Shown: positions 51,388 through 60,480, counted from the stretch's first letter. The stretch is DNA of 64,000 nucleotides from an uncultured Eubacteriales bacterium (GCA_900316385.1 ONCP01000001.1:91431-155430); one strand, 5' to 3'. Translations and numbers: made by a program. Notes: a model not told the origin generated them from the letters alone.

Positions 51388-51398
51388 ACCAATTCACG

Positions 51399-51429
51399 CT
51401 GGCGGAGCTACGACTCCGCCAGATTTTTT
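51399..51429 (+). terminator. Terminator of the TipAS-type regulator
   Basis: CTGGCGGAG / CTCCGCCAG with loop CTACGA, then a T-run. Confidence 0.9.
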
Positions 51430-51668
51430 CGAACCTTTTTCGTACTAAACGCAAAGAGCATAGGGCGTTTTATTGGACACCTTATATGAGATAATTAAGA
51501 TGTAAAAGGTAAACAAGTCTGTAAATCTATTTTTATAATAATTTAACAGGAGGTTTAATTAGGATAGCTCAATAAAAAAACATCTATCACACGCATAAAA
51601 ACCACATGGACAGATGCTTTATTTCATATAGATAAAGATGTTTTACATGTATTCCGAGAATATAAGTT
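51430..51668. other. Non-coding stretch
   Basis: AT-rich, no gene. AAACATCTAT (51588) and ATAGATAAAGATG (51636) form a loose inverted pair that may terminate the minus-strand gene. Confidence 0.5.
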
Positions 51669-53057
51669 TTAACTCTTGACAATCGGAATCGACATCAACT
51701 CTCGTGTTCTGACAGCGATTTGCGTTTCAATTGCTATGAGGCGTTCTTCCGGAAGATTGATGAACGGGTGTCGTTTGAATTTGAAATTCAGCAGTTTGCG
51801 GAGCTGCGACTTTTGCTTGCTACTCATTACCGCCTTGCATACTTCCTCGAAGGAAACGCCGTAGGGTGTTGTTCTTGTCTTTGCGTACTCACCGAGATTT
51901 TTAACATCGTCTTTCATTGCAAAGTTAAACAAGGATAATCCGTTATCGAATATCGGCGCGGGTTTCAGAATTTTGCCTGTATGATTGTCACGCAATACGC
52001 CGAAATTACCGAAATGTCTGTCCTCGTTGTAAATTAACGCGTCAAACACCAACATACTGCATATCGCGTCGTAAAACTCCTTGCCAAGCGAGGAGTAATA
52101 ATCCAGCGCGTTTTTCAGTGTCCTGTCATTTATCAAATTGCTGATTGGTACGAAAGATGTGTTGATGTCCGTAAACAGGCGGCATTTTGAGGCGAGAATA
52201 CCTTTCCAGTTTTCAAGGTCATATTCAATACAGTCCAGCCCCATCGCTTTTGCAATTTGATAGGCATAGTATTCGCTGTACGGCTCATTTCCGGCGTTTG
52301 CCGCGCCTTCTGTACCGCCCTTGTACAGATAGATTCCGTCATCTTCGATATTCCGCCATGCCTTGCGCAGCATGCCGTTTGTCGTGAACTCGGGAGAGGT
52401 GGAAAACGCTTTATCGGCACTTCCTACGCCTGTATATGCCACCAGAGACAACGCCTCCGAAAACGGATTCGCAAACAGGTTGTATAGGGCGAATTTTCCG
52501 TTGAACTCCACCGGTGTTACCCAATAGCTGTCGTTCAAAGAAAGCCCCAGGCATACGTCAATGATTCCTTTCGTATCGTTGCTGCTTAAGCCGAAGGTTT
52601 TTAGAATCTCGTCTACAAACGCTCTGTTTTTTGGAATCACGCGATGCGAAAGCCATTTGACAATTCCTTTTGAGGTCAGCTCCATATTGACGGGCAGCAA
52701 GTGTAATTTACTCTCATCATAGGAGAGTATTTCGGCAACCAAGCCTTCCAAGCCTTTTTCTTGCAGAGAAAAGGTGACGAGAACTTCATCATAAAGTTTT
52801 AGATAATAAGTGTTAGTCGTTTGTGAGCGCTTTTCTTCTAACAAAACGCTGACGTTTTTATCGAGCGCATTTGAAATCTTTATCAGTAAATCGAGAGATA
52901 GATTTTGACCGCCGTTCTCAATACGGCAGATGTTTGAGCGCTGTGTGCCGACCAATTCGGCAAGCTGCGCCTGAGACAAACCCTTTTCAAGCCGCGCCTG
53001 CGTCAGCTTGGCGATGATTTCCTGACGTTTTGAGGTAATGTCATTTCTGTCAGCCAT
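51669..53057 (-). CDS. Single-chain HTH-HipA-like kinase fusion
   Basis: 462 residues. An XRE helix-turn-helix (about 10-75, GLSQAQLAELVGTQRSNICRIENGG) is fused to a HipA-like Ser/Thr kinase domain (about 190-440). Kinase residues: NEDRHFGNFG (Asp346, Asn351) and PIFDNG (Asp371), matching the catalytic and metal-binding loops of HipA. In usual hipBA pairs the HTH antitoxin HipB is separate; here both are one chain. A perfect 30-bp palindrome lies in its promoter. Predicted toxin or signalling kinase that represses itself. Confidence 0.85.
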   Translation of the reverse strand: MADRNDITSKRQEIIAKLTQARLEKGLSQAQLAELVGTQRSNICRIENGGQNLSLDLLIKISNALDKNVSVLLEEKRSQTTNTYYLKLYDEVLVTFSLQEKGLEGLVAEILSYDESKLHLLPVNMELTSKGIVKWLSHRVIPKNRAFVDEILKTFGLSSNDTKGIIDVCLGLSLNDSYWVTPVEFNGKFALYNLFANPFSEALSLVAYTGVGSADKAFSTSPEFTTNGMLRKAWRNIEDDGIYLYKGGTEGAANAGNEPYSEYYAYQIAKAMGLDCIEYDLENWKGILASKCRLFTDINTSFVPISNLINDRTLKNALDYYSSLGKEFYDAICSMLVFDALIYNEDRHFGNFGVLRDNHTGKILKPAPIFDNGLSLFNFAMKDDVKNLGEYAKTRTTPYGVSFEEVCKAVMSSKQKSQLRKLLNFKFKRHPFINLPEERLIAIETQIAVRTRELMSIPIVKS

Positions 53058-53080
53058 TTTTTCACCTTCTTTATCATTAT

Positions 53081-53110
53081 ACTTATGTTATCATATATGA
53101 TAACATAAGT
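53081..53110. promoter_or_regulatory. Perfect 30-bp palindromic operator of the HTH-HipA gene
   Basis: Half-site ACTTATGTTATCATA followed by its exact reverse complement. It lies 24 bases upstream of the start codon, so the HTH domain of the encoded protein is the likely binder. A second smaller palindrome CTATTCGTTACGAATAG is at 53158-53174. Confidence 0.8.
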
Positions 53111-53174
53111 CAAGGCGAGCCAACTATATAATTAAAGTTCGAATCTGTTTTTTTATGCTATTCGTTACGAATAG

Positions 53175-53523
53175 TCAAGGAGTTGCACTTAGTTGCGGTA
53201 TATTAATTTGGGTTATGGACAGTCTATGGCTTTTATGTAATCATTAAAGATAATAAAACATAAATTCTGTACATAGAGAAACAATGTTTAATAATCATTT
53301 TTTTGATTGAAGACCTGAACAGATAACTTTCTCTGTGGGAAGTTCTGACCATTTTCGGAAAGGCGTATTTCGAACCGGGAACGTCGTAAACTCTCTCATA
53401 TATTACCGAAAGACTGATACCGTACAGCCTTTATGATCCAAACACATACTGCAAAGAAAAGCGGAAGTCCAGAAAAAACGATTGTATATTCGCTGCCTAT
53501 TCGCAGCAAATATTAAATAAATG
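53175..53523. other. Non-coding stretch between HipA-like and C-protein genes
   Basis: AT-rich with no gene seen; upstream regions of both divergent units. Confidence 0.5.
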
Positions 53524-53552
53524 TTGACAAAACGCAGCAGTTGAGGTAAAAT
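53524..53552 (+). promoter_or_regulatory. Promoter of the C-protein/methyltransferase operon
   Basis: TTGACA, 17-base spacer, TAAAAT. The transcript would start about ten bases before the ATG at 53569, so the C-protein mRNA is almost leaderless. Confidence 0.75.
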
Positions 53553-53568
53553 AAAAACGGTGATAAGT

Positions 53569-53910
53569 ATGTGTAGTATTCCACAAATAATAAAAGCACA
53601 CCGCGAATCCGCTGGCCTATCTTTACAAGATCTCAGCAGAATAAGTGGAGTTAGTGACAGCACTATCAGCAAAATCGAAAATGAGGAGCGCCCTAATCTT
53701 AGATGGGACACAGTTTGCGCACTGGTAAAAGCATTGGATTTTTCAGAAGAAGAGTTTTTATCAATAGCAGGATTCACTTCAAGCTGTAAACATTCCAGGC
53801 CAAGCATAGCAGGAATCGAAAATCTTTCGGACGAGGAATTGTCTGCTGTCCAGTTGTTTGTGGATTATTTGAGTTACCGCAAATCATGTACTTCTTATAA
53901 GGAGGGTTAA
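53569..53910 (+). CDS. XRE-type controller (C-protein-like) regulator of the R-M cluster
   Basis: 113 residues from MCSIPQII. XRE HTH at about 10-65 (GLSLQDLSRISGVSDSTISKIEN). A helical C-terminus follows. It sits two bases before the methyltransferase gene and is probably the controller that times methylation before restriction. An in-frame GTG at 53560 is close to the predicted transcription start and is less likely. Confidence 0.85.
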   Translation: MCSIPQIIKAHRESAGLSLQDLSRISGVSDSTISKIENEERPNLRWDTVCALVKALDFSEEEFLSIAGFTSSCKHSRPSIAGIENLSDEELSAVQLFVDYLSYRKSCTSYKEG

Positions 53911-53912
53911 AG

Positions 53913-54965
53913 ATGCCGTTTAGTTTAGGTGAGTTGTTTTGTGGTCCTGGCGGAATAGCATGGGGTGCAATAAATGCCGATATTGGTAACCCGGAGTATG
54001 CTATTGTCCATCAATGGGCAAATGACTATGATGAGGATACATGCAATACTTACCGCGAAAATATCTGTCCCGATCACCCGGAAACTGTTTATCATGCAGA
54101 TATTCGCACATTCAATATGGAACATCTCGCTCCAATTGATGCTCTTGCTTTTGGGTTTCCGTGCAACGACTACAGTGTGGTTGGGGAGCAGAGAGGAATG
54201 GATGGCGTTTTCGGGCCGCTATATCGGTATGGTGTTCACGCTTTAGAATTGTTCCAGCCGCAATGGTTTTTAGCTGAGAATGTTGGTGGGTTGCGAAATG
54301 CAAATGATGGTCGTGCTTTTAAACAGATTATTGAAGAACTAAAAGGTGCAGGGTATCACATTGTTCCAAATCTATATAAATTTGAAAAATATGGTATTCC
54401 TCAAGCCAGGCACCGGATAATAATAATCGGAATAAGGAATGACATTGATCTTGAATACCGTGTTCCTTCCTTTGCCCCATATGCTGGCGTAGATAATTCA
54501 TGCAGAACCGCAATTGAAGTACCGCCAATTCCACCAGATGCTTTGAACAATGAACTCACACGGCAGTCCCCCACCGTTGTAAGACGACTGGAGCATATTT
54601 TGCCTGGGCAGAATGCCTTTACTGCTGATTTACCTGAAGAATTACGTTTAAATGTGAATGGTGCGAGAATCAGTCAAATCTATAAGCGCCTTGACCCAGA
54701 TAGACCAGCATATACTGTAACTGGAAGCGGAGGCGGAGGAACACACATATACCATTGGGCAGAGCCGAGAGCACTTACAAATAGAGAGCGTGCTCGATTA
54801 CAGACATTTCCTGATACATATCACTTTGTCGGCGGTAAAGAAAGTGTCCGCAAACAAATAGGAATGGCAGTTCCATGTAGAGGAGCTAAGATAATCTTTG
54901 AAGCGGTTCAGAGAACATTTGCTGGAATTGACTATGAATGGGTGCCTGCAACAATTGAAGAATAG
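53913..54965 (+). CDS. DNA (cytosine-5) methyltransferase
   Basis: 350 residues. Conserved C5 motifs in order: motif I LGELFCGPGGIAWGA, motif IV FGFPCND (catalytic Cys84; usual PCQ is PCN), motif VI ENVGG, motif VIII RHRIIIIG and motif IX/X near GMAVPCRGA. It methylates the C5 of cytosine in an unknown target. AAGGAGGG precedes the ATG. Partner of the convergent nuclease operon. Shortish target-recognition region (about 170-260). Confidence 0.95.
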   Translation: MPFSLGELFCGPGGIAWGAINADIGNPEYAIVHQWANDYDEDTCNTYRENICPDHPETVYHADIRTFNMEHLAPIDALAFGFPCNDYSVVGEQRGMDGVFGPLYRYGVHALELFQPQWFLAENVGGLRNANDGRAFKQIIEELKGAGYHIVPNLYKFEKYGIPQARHRIIIIGIRNDIDLEYRVPSFAPYAGVDNSCRTAIEVPPIPPDALNNELTRQSPTVVRRLEHILPGQNAFTADLPEELRLNVNGARISQIYKRLDPDRPAYTVTGSGGGGTHIYHWAEPRALTNRERARLQTFPDTYHFVGGKESVRKQIGMAVPCRGAKIIFEAVQRTFAGIDYEWVPATIEE

Positions 54966-54966
54966 A

Positions 54967-55011
54967 AAACAATGTCACAGCCGACTTTTGATCTGCCGTG
55001 ACATTGTTTTT
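54967..55011. terminator. Bidirectional terminator between methyltransferase and nuclease operons
   Basis: AAACAATGTCAC / GTGACATTGTTT with an internal loop, T-runs on both strands; it separates the convergent operons. Confidence 0.85.
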
Positions 55012-55411
55012 ATTTTTTCGTAATTTCAATATCAGTGTCGCTTATCCACTCCACCAAAACCTTATCGCCTACAGAGGCACCAACTTGATGAAACCAATCC
55101 CCGATTGCTTTAAGATCTTTATTTCCGGAAAACTGCTTTGCGTAGTTTTCATCTGATTGGTTTCCTTGAGCACGAACTACTCCGTTATAGTATCCATCGG
55201 AAGATATACAATTAAAGAGGTTCTTGCCAAGTATATCTACGCCTAGGGTACCATTACTATTTAGAAGTCCAAAAGAATACGCAATATCTGCGGGTATTGG
55301 TATATACCCTTCTCCATAAACAATCCCGCGAGAGTCAGTATACCTATGCTCTCCCCACTCCAAATGTGGTTGTTTGAGAGTGATTTCATAATAATCTCCT
55401 GCTTTAGCCAT
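55010..55411 (-). CDS. Stand-alone B3-like DNA-recognition domain protein
   Basis: 133 residues. It resembles the C-terminal third of the PLD-nuclease-like protein encoded upstream: shared pattern WG...EGYIPIPADIAYSFGL, VVRAQGNQSDENYAKQFSGN, LGxW/IGDWFHQVGASVGDKVLVEW. That region matches the B3/EcoRII-N-like DNA-binding domain of NgoFVII-type enzymes. It probably acts as a separate specificity subunit. Last gene of the minus-strand operon. Confidence 0.65.
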   Translation of the reverse strand: MAKAGDYYEITLKQPHLEWGEHRYTDSRGIVYGEGYIPIPADIAYSFGLLNSNGTLGVDILGKNLFNCISSDGYYNGVVRAQGNQSDENYAKQFSGNKDLKAIGDWFHQVGASVGDKVLVEWISDTDIEITKK

Positions 55412-55483
55412 TTTGCTTGCTCCTTTATCTTTTATTTTTTTATTATTCAGTCTGCACTTTGTACTGCAGAACTGCTAATGCGA

Positions 55484-56455
55484 TTAAACCGAGAAATCCA
55501 TATAATATGTTTCTTCATCTAGCTTTACAAAAGCAACGTCAGTCCGTCCATATGCATCTAATGATGCACGATCAACGTATGCACCATTTGCAAGACCGAG
55601 ACGATTGCGAAAGTATTCCCCCAAGTCACTGTTTCTTGCTGGAGTTGTAATAGCCTTATCATTTTGCTGTTCGACGCGAAGAATTAGTTGACGCCGGTCG
55701 TCAGTAATGACTGTAAAATGACGTTCTCCTTCCAATGGAAAAAAACCTCTTCTTGCGATTCTAACAGGCAATGGTATATATGCTTCATTGGGATTCCGAT
55801 TCGGGCGTTGTCCCCAATTAAGCCCGGAGCGTCTTCCTGGTTCACCTGTTCTCATCACAAGGCTGAGATGCACTACTGGATACCCTTGTCGCTCCAGCGC
55901 ATCTACACCCTCGACAAGATTATTCTCGCGGTCAAAAACAGGCTGTGTCGGGTGGATTGTGATGTACTCTTCTATCTCAGCATGATTAATGTATATGCTG
56001 CGCCCAATTAATGATTCATATTCTCTCATCGCTTCATCAACCGCACAAGACATCATAACTTCCTGTCGACGAGTGCCAACAAAAGCGTTTTGAACAAAAT
56101 TAGCAGAACCTGCAAAGGACGACACAGGATTGCCATCTTTAGCCCAAATATAAATGTTTGAATTTACTGCAGGCATATCAAAAAGATAACTGCATTCCAG
56201 TTGATCAACTTCTTCTGGCTTGTCATCACGAATCAACTGAACAAACCCCTCGTGTGCGCCAACACTGATACCGTCGTATGGAATCATGCCTATGAGCAGA
56301 TGAATTTTAATCGGCGTTCTCGTTTTTCCTTCAAGGTTTTTTATATACCACGACAACATGTTAGGAGTGGCGTACCCGGAAACGATAAAAAGCTCATTTA
56401 CATCAGCTCCTAAAGGTTCAAACAATATTGTCTGCTTTATGTCTCTAATAATCAT
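55484..56455 (-). CDS. NgoFVII-like PLD protein with degenerate catalytic motif plus B3-like domain
   Basis: 323 residues. The N-terminal PLD-fold domain (about 1-200) has AGSANFV as in NgoFVII nucleases, but the HxK catalytic motif that normally precedes YIW is NSN (residues 98-100), so both His and Lys are missing. The C-terminal B3-like DNA-binding domain (about 205-323, LNWGQRPNRNPNEAYIPLP) is intact. It is probably an inactive recognition or scaffolding subunit. Starts as ATGA overlap with Vsr. Confidence 0.78.
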   Translation of the reverse strand: MIIRDIKQTILFEPLGADVNELFIVSGYATPNMLSWYIKNLEGKTRTPIKIHLLIGMIPYDGISVGAHEGFVQLIRDDKPEEVDQLECSYLFDMPAVNSNIYIWAKDGNPVSSFAGSANFVQNAFVGTRRQEVMMSCAVDEAMREYESLIGRSIYINHAEIEEYITIHPTQPVFDRENNLVEGVDALERQGYPVVHLSLVMRTGEPGRRSGLNWGQRPNRNPNEAYIPLPVRIARRGFFPLEGERHFTVITDDRRQLILRVEQQNDKAITTPARNSDLGEYFRNRLGLANGAYVDRASLDAYGRTDVAFVKLDEETYYMDFSV

Positions 56456-56916
56456 ATTTGTGTATGCTCCTCAAGGTATTGTGTGATACCGTCTTTCAAG
56501 CGTTGAAAAATGGTTGCTTTAACAAGGTTAACGCATTCAGGAAGATCTTGTTTAATTTGAAAACCCCAAAACCGCAATACAATCCATCCTTTACTTTCAA
56601 GCTGAATATTAACTTCTTGGTCACGCTGAATATTTCGTTCAATTTTCGGCAGCCAGTAATCATGGTTGGATTTAATTCTGTACTTGTTGTTTTCCCAATC
56701 ATATCCATGCCAAAATTCCGAATCACAGAAAACAGCGATTTTATGCTTGGTGATGGCAATATCGGGCTTTCCTGGCAGTTCCTTGTAGTTTTTGCGGTAG
56801 CGAATACCCTCCTGCCACAGTGCTCTGCGTAAGGCAACTTCAATGCTCGTGTCTTTGCTTCTGATTGCCTGCATATTCTTTCGACGCTGCTCCGGGGTCA
56901 AATCGTCTGTTCTCAT
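56452..56916 (-). CDS. Vsr-like DNA mismatch endonuclease
   Basis: 154 residues. Family blocks: MQAIRSKDTSIEVALRRALW, GKPDIAI (catalytic Asp52), AVFCDSEFWHG (where FVHGCFWH is usual, with His70 kept) and WIVLRFWGFQI. Vsr cuts T:G mismatches formed by deamination of 5-methylcytosine, so it fits next to a C5 methyltransferase. ATGA overlaps on both sides show tight coupling. Confidence 0.92.
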   Translation of the reverse strand: MRTDDLTPEQRRKNMQAIRSKDTSIEVALRRALWQEGIRYRKNYKELPGKPDIAITKHKIAVFCDSEFWHGYDWENNKYRIKSNHDYWLPKIERNIQRDQEVNIQLESKGWIVLRFWGFQIKQDLPECVNLVKATIFQRLKDGITQYLEEHTQI

Positions 56917-58772
56917 CCTTCGGTCACTTCTTCATCGGAAATATCGTAATAAACGATATCATTCGGGAGCTTAATGTTCGGCACCCAGAGCTGCCGACCT
57001 CCCCAACCTTTTGTTCCGGTCATCTTATACATCGTAAGAACAACCTTATCTGTTATTGAAGCTCCGAGATTCCAGTCATTCGGAGACAGCAAGGCACCGG
57101 TGCCTTTGGCAACATCTCTATTCCTGCGGACAATCAGCACGCCTTGCGCGGCGGGTTTCTCAGCCAGAATTGTATCCAGCACAGAAACAACACTATCAAC
57201 TTTGAAGTCCTCAGCAGAGGTGATATGTCGGAAAACTTCTTTCATGAGGCGCAGATTAACTTGGAACGACGGCGTCTTATCATCAAACACCTTTAAAAGC
57301 TCGTCCAACTCATCAATCGAGTCATTATCCGGATCAAAGGGATAGTAGTTGGTACCGCCTGACAGCGTGAACACTTTCTTCTTATCGAGGACGTTCGGCC
57401 TTGTCGGATTAAGACCCTCGGGATAGTAAATCTTAATCTTCTCGGCCCCATTTTCAATCTGTGCAATGATGGAATTGTTCGTGGCATTGATGTCCGAGAA
57501 AAGCTTGTACAGCGGTTCATCAATGAATACGCGCATCATGCCCGGATCACGGTCATAACCGAACATACGACTGTGCTGCCACATAGTATCCGCCTGCGGT
57601 TTCTTGCTGGAGCGGGTATAGTAGATAGTCTGCAGTCCTGGGAAAGTTACGCCTCTGCCGAGTGTATTGCCGCCAACCACAATATTGGAGCCGGTAGAGT
57701 ATTCTTCGCTGGAAACCTCGGTTTTGCCGTTCATAACCAGTACCTTTATCTGATCTGATTCAAGCAGGCCAACTGCAGTGCTGTATGCCCCCTCGAAAGA
57801 CAGCTTTGCATACTTCTGCGGATCAATGACATCGTAGACCTCACGAAGTTTGTCCTTAAAGTTAGTAGTCGCATGTTCTTTGCACCACACCAGTGCTTCG
57901 CTTATTTCCCTTGCATGCTTTTCGTGGACATTCTGGCGCACACTTGGGTGAACAAGACAGTTACAGACCTTGCCGCCCGAGGCCAGAATCTGTCCGGAGA
58001 CACAGAGATGATGGAGCACGACCGAGAGCGCAGGATTGGCAATCCGTTCCAGATAGCTGATGCAATCTGCCTTGTGGTTCTTTGGGAAGAAGAAATCGCC
58101 TCCGAGATAAGCGGCTCCGGGCTGAAAATAGTATGTAAAATAAGGATGCCAACCGGAATTTAGAGTCTGGAGGAAAATTGCTTGTGGGGTTCCAGTCACT
58201 TGGAGATAGATACTGCTGGAAGATTCATTTTTTATTGAGTCGAGGTATCTGTTGATTGAGGATTGGTGGTTCTTGTTTATAAGGGTGTTCAAAGAAGCGG
58301 CATCAGCCTCATCATCAATAATAAACAGCGGATTGCCTTTCATAAAACCCGTAGAGTTCAAAATTCCCGCCCACAGTTTCAGGATACGGACATTCTTCTT
58401 AAGAACGATAATTGTCGGCTCAAGGAGGTTATTCTCTTGGAACAGCCCTCCGTCATTCTCGCCGCAGATGCAGAATCCATCCAAATCGGCTTTGACACGG
58501 TCAAGTGTCTGTTGCTGGAGGACGATGTTGTCAGTGGTAAGAATCAGAAATACAGGGAAGCCAAGATCTGCGGCCTTGCAGATGACACCAAACATCTGGC
58601 CCGTCTTGCCAGACTGAACATTACCGAACAGCAGTCCAATCTCATGATCAGTGAAGCTGAAAGTTTTCAGGTACTTCCCGCCTACATCTTCTGCTGTGCC
58701 GGATATGGATTCCGCGAGGCAGGGATTACCTCGATCCGTAATCGTTTTCAAGTATGTTTTAAGATACGGCAT
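56913..58772 (-). CDS. Z1-domain ATPase/helicase-like protein
   Basis: 619 residues. Helicase-like NTPase with Walker A FGNVQSGKT (49-57) and Walker B IIDDEAD (151-157), then a Z1 domain (about 300-560, with NIVVGGNTLGRGVTFPGLQ and QADTMWQHSRMFGY). Z1 proteins are known in C5-methylase/Vsr/REase clusters, in the MutL/HSP90-Z1 type. Here no HSP90-like ATPase is present. It probably powers DNA movement for restriction. Confidence 0.9.
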   Translation of the reverse strand: MPYLKTYLKTITDRGNPCLAESISGTAEDVGGKYLKTFSFTDHEIGLLFGNVQSGKTGQMFGVICKAADLGFPVFLILTTDNIVLQQQTLDRVKADLDGFCICGENDGGLFQENNLLEPTIIVLKKNVRILKLWAGILNSTGFMKGNPLFIIDDEADAASLNTLINKNHQSSINRYLDSIKNESSSSIYLQVTGTPQAIFLQTLNSGWHPYFTYYFQPGAAYLGGDFFFPKNHKADCISYLERIANPALSVVLHHLCVSGQILASGGKVCNCLVHPSVRQNVHEKHAREISEALVWCKEHATTNFKDKLREVYDVIDPQKYAKLSFEGAYSTAVGLLESDQIKVLVMNGKTEVSSEEYSTGSNIVVGGNTLGRGVTFPGLQTIYYTRSSKKPQADTMWQHSRMFGYDRDPGMMRVFIDEPLYKLFSDINATNNSIIAQIENGAEKIKIYYPEGLNPTRPNVLDKKKVFTLSGGTNYYPFDPDNDSIDELDELLKVFDDKTPSFQVNLRLMKEVFRHITSAEDFKVDSVVSVLDTILAEKPAAQGVLIVRRNRDVAKGTGALLSPNDWNLGASITDKVVLTMYKMTGTKGWGGRQLWVPNIKLPNDIVYYDISDEEVTEG

Positions 58773-58778
58773 TCTCTA

Positions 58779-59924
58779 TCACTCCTGTGCCGCTTCGAAT
58801 GAGAACAGCCAAACGTCAAGCTCGTTCCCATCTTCGTCAGCAGCCTTTCTTGTCGTTTTTGTAAGTACCAGTCGGTCACAGCCATAAGCCTCAAGCATCT
58901 CCTGCGTAATCATACCGGTGCGCTCGGTATCAGCCCCCGTGTTATTAACTGGAGTCACCAGCCCAGCCGCCGCAAGACGGCCTTTGATCCAGCGCCCCAT
59001 GATCAGCTCATTTCCAACAGCGCTGAACTGCTTGTTGCCGTCGCTGGTGGTGTGTACCTTAAACCAGTATCCATCATCAGTAGCAACAAAAAACGGCTGG
59101 TTCTTATCTGGATATCCTGGCATTTGGGTAATATTCTTGCTGACAGTAAGCTGTGTTTCATACCAATCTCTGGCTTTCCGCGCATTGCGTGGAGCCGCAT
59201 AACAGACATTAAGGTTAGATTTTGTGAAATGCTTGCCATCGTCAATCATGCGCTCGGCATAGGCCGGAACCTTGAGGGGAAGCACAAAAGAGATCTCAGT
59301 CTGGCTTTCCGCATACAAATCTACTTCCGTGCGCGGAATCTGCGTTACATTCTCGATGTTGTTCAGAGAGGTGTTGACCTCACGAATCAGCGTCATGCCG
59401 GTAATATCCTCGATGTTCGCGGAGCATACATCTGATTTTAATCGGTCGACCAAATCAGCTACTGCACTGCATTCGTCCGGCACTTCGGTAATCGCAGCAA
59501 CTTCAAACTGCCTGCGGTTGGACGCTTCCGGCTTTAAGACACCGAGATTAGCCGATCCAATAATGGCTGAGATAACCGCCCCGTTCTTATAAAAGCAGTA
59601 GGTCTTGCCATGATACTTGAATGCCCGAACAAGCCTAATTTCGCCAATACCGGACTCTTTCCATTTTGCATTAAGTTCCAGCGCAGTATGATATGAACTC
59701 TCTGGCATTCCCTCAATGTAATACATGCCAATATTGAGGCAGATATGGCAGATACCAAATTCCGAAACAATGGTGTCCAATTCGATCAGCGATGCTCGAG
59801 AAATATATCCCACAGCGATTTCTATCCGATCTGATTTTTCTGCTTGTTCTCTAAAACAGTCTATTATAGATTGCTGGTTATTTTCAAGTCCAATCGGTAG
59901 AATATCGGTACAAATAAGCTTCAT
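58779..59924 (-). CDS. NgoFVII-like PLD restriction endonuclease
   Basis: 381 residues from MKLICTDILP; GGAGG lies five bases upstream. PLD-fold nuclease domain (about 1-180) with the HxK motif YHGK (His105, Lys107) and IIGSANLG, matching the NgoFVII family. The C-terminal region (about 250-381, KARDWYETQLTVSKNITQMPG, GYWFKVHTTSDGNKQF) is probably DNA-binding. First gene of the minus-strand restriction operon and its only catalytically complete PLD enzyme. Confidence 0.85.
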   Translation of the reverse strand: MKLICTDILPIGLENNQQSIIDCFREQAEKSDRIEIAVGYISRASLIELDTIVSEFGICHICLNIGMYYIEGMPESSYHTALELNAKWKESGIGEIRLVRAFKYHGKTYCFYKNGAVISAIIGSANLGVLKPEASNRRQFEVAAITEVPDECSAVADLVDRLKSDVCSANIEDITGMTLIREVNTSLNNIENVTQIPRTEVDLYAESQTEISFVLPLKVPAYAERMIDDGKHFTKSNLNVCYAAPRNARKARDWYETQLTVSKNITQMPGYPDKNQPFFVATDDGYWFKVHTTSDGNKQFSAVGNELIMGRWIKGRLAAAGLVTPVNNTGADTERTGMITQEMLEAYGCDRLVLTKTTRKAADEDGNELDVWLFSFEAAQE

Positions 59925-59959
59925 TTTTACCTCCAAATAATCAAAATATACATAATACA

Positions 59960-60048
59960 TTAAAACAATCCCGCAGCTTCCGTCAATTCCTTTTCCTTCA
60001 TTTCACGGTCAATCAGCAGTTTGAAGAGCTTTTATAACTTTCTGCCAT
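59960..60048 (-). pseudogene. Remnant of an XRE regulator N-terminus
   Basis: The minus strand reads MAESYK, then after one missing base KLFKLLIDREMKEKELTEAAGLF and a stop. This matches the start of small XRE controllers of restriction systems. Only the first ~30 codons remain, with a frameshift. It is probably the lost regulator of the nuclease operon that starts 36 bases further on. Confidence 0.7.
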
Positions 60049-60053
60049 TGGAT

Positions 60054-60347
60054 TTACCAAGCAGTATATGATATGATATTATACCATACCTTCCCAAAAT
60101 TCTCAATTAAATTCGGAATAAATCTTGTAATTTCATCATTATTCGTTTTGTTCTTTACAGTGGCAAGAACAAATCTATTCGTATAGTATGTCCATGTGAC
60201 TTGATCGAGCTCTTTGTCTAATGTGGCGCAAAAAAGCGAGTAGAATTCCCCCATAAAGGCATTAGCTTCCCGGCAAAAGAGAGCTACGATATAAACACTC
60301 CTGAGAAAAGGCAAATATACCGTTACTACGGGAGTGTTTTCTTGCAA
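60054..60347 (-). CDS. Doubtful 97-residue ORF
   Basis: An open frame of 97 codons with a plausible end (NRFVLATVKNKTNNDEITRF) but no ribosome binding site and no recognised family. It may be a decayed gene fragment. The rest of 60049-60447 shows nothing else. Confidence 0.25.
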   Translation of the reverse strand: MQENTPVVTVYLPFLRSVYIVALFCREANAFMGEFYSLFCATLDKELDQVTWTYYTNRFVLATVKNKTNNDEITRFIPNLIENFGKVWYNIISYTAW

Positions 60348-60447
60348 TCACATGTTTGATCATAATTGCTTCCGGATTACCCGGGGAACAGCACTGGTAA
60401 GACAGCTGAATAGTAAGTTTTCAGGAATGTAATCCACTATTGTGGGT

Positions 60448-60480
60448 TTATCTTTGATTACAGCGTATCAATTTTTGACA
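60448..60480 (+). repeat. Island dispersed repeat, copy C (before fic)
   Basis: ATCTTTGATTACAGC at 60450-60464, then GTATCAATTTTTGACA. It lies 60 bases upstream of the fic gene. Confidence 0.8.

Noticed and set aside
53913..59924. DISARM system
   Set aside because: It has a helicase-like protein, a PLD protein and a C5 methylase, but the ATPase is Z1-type, no DUF1998 protein (DrmB) is present, and Vsr and B3-like partners fit a restriction-modification set better.
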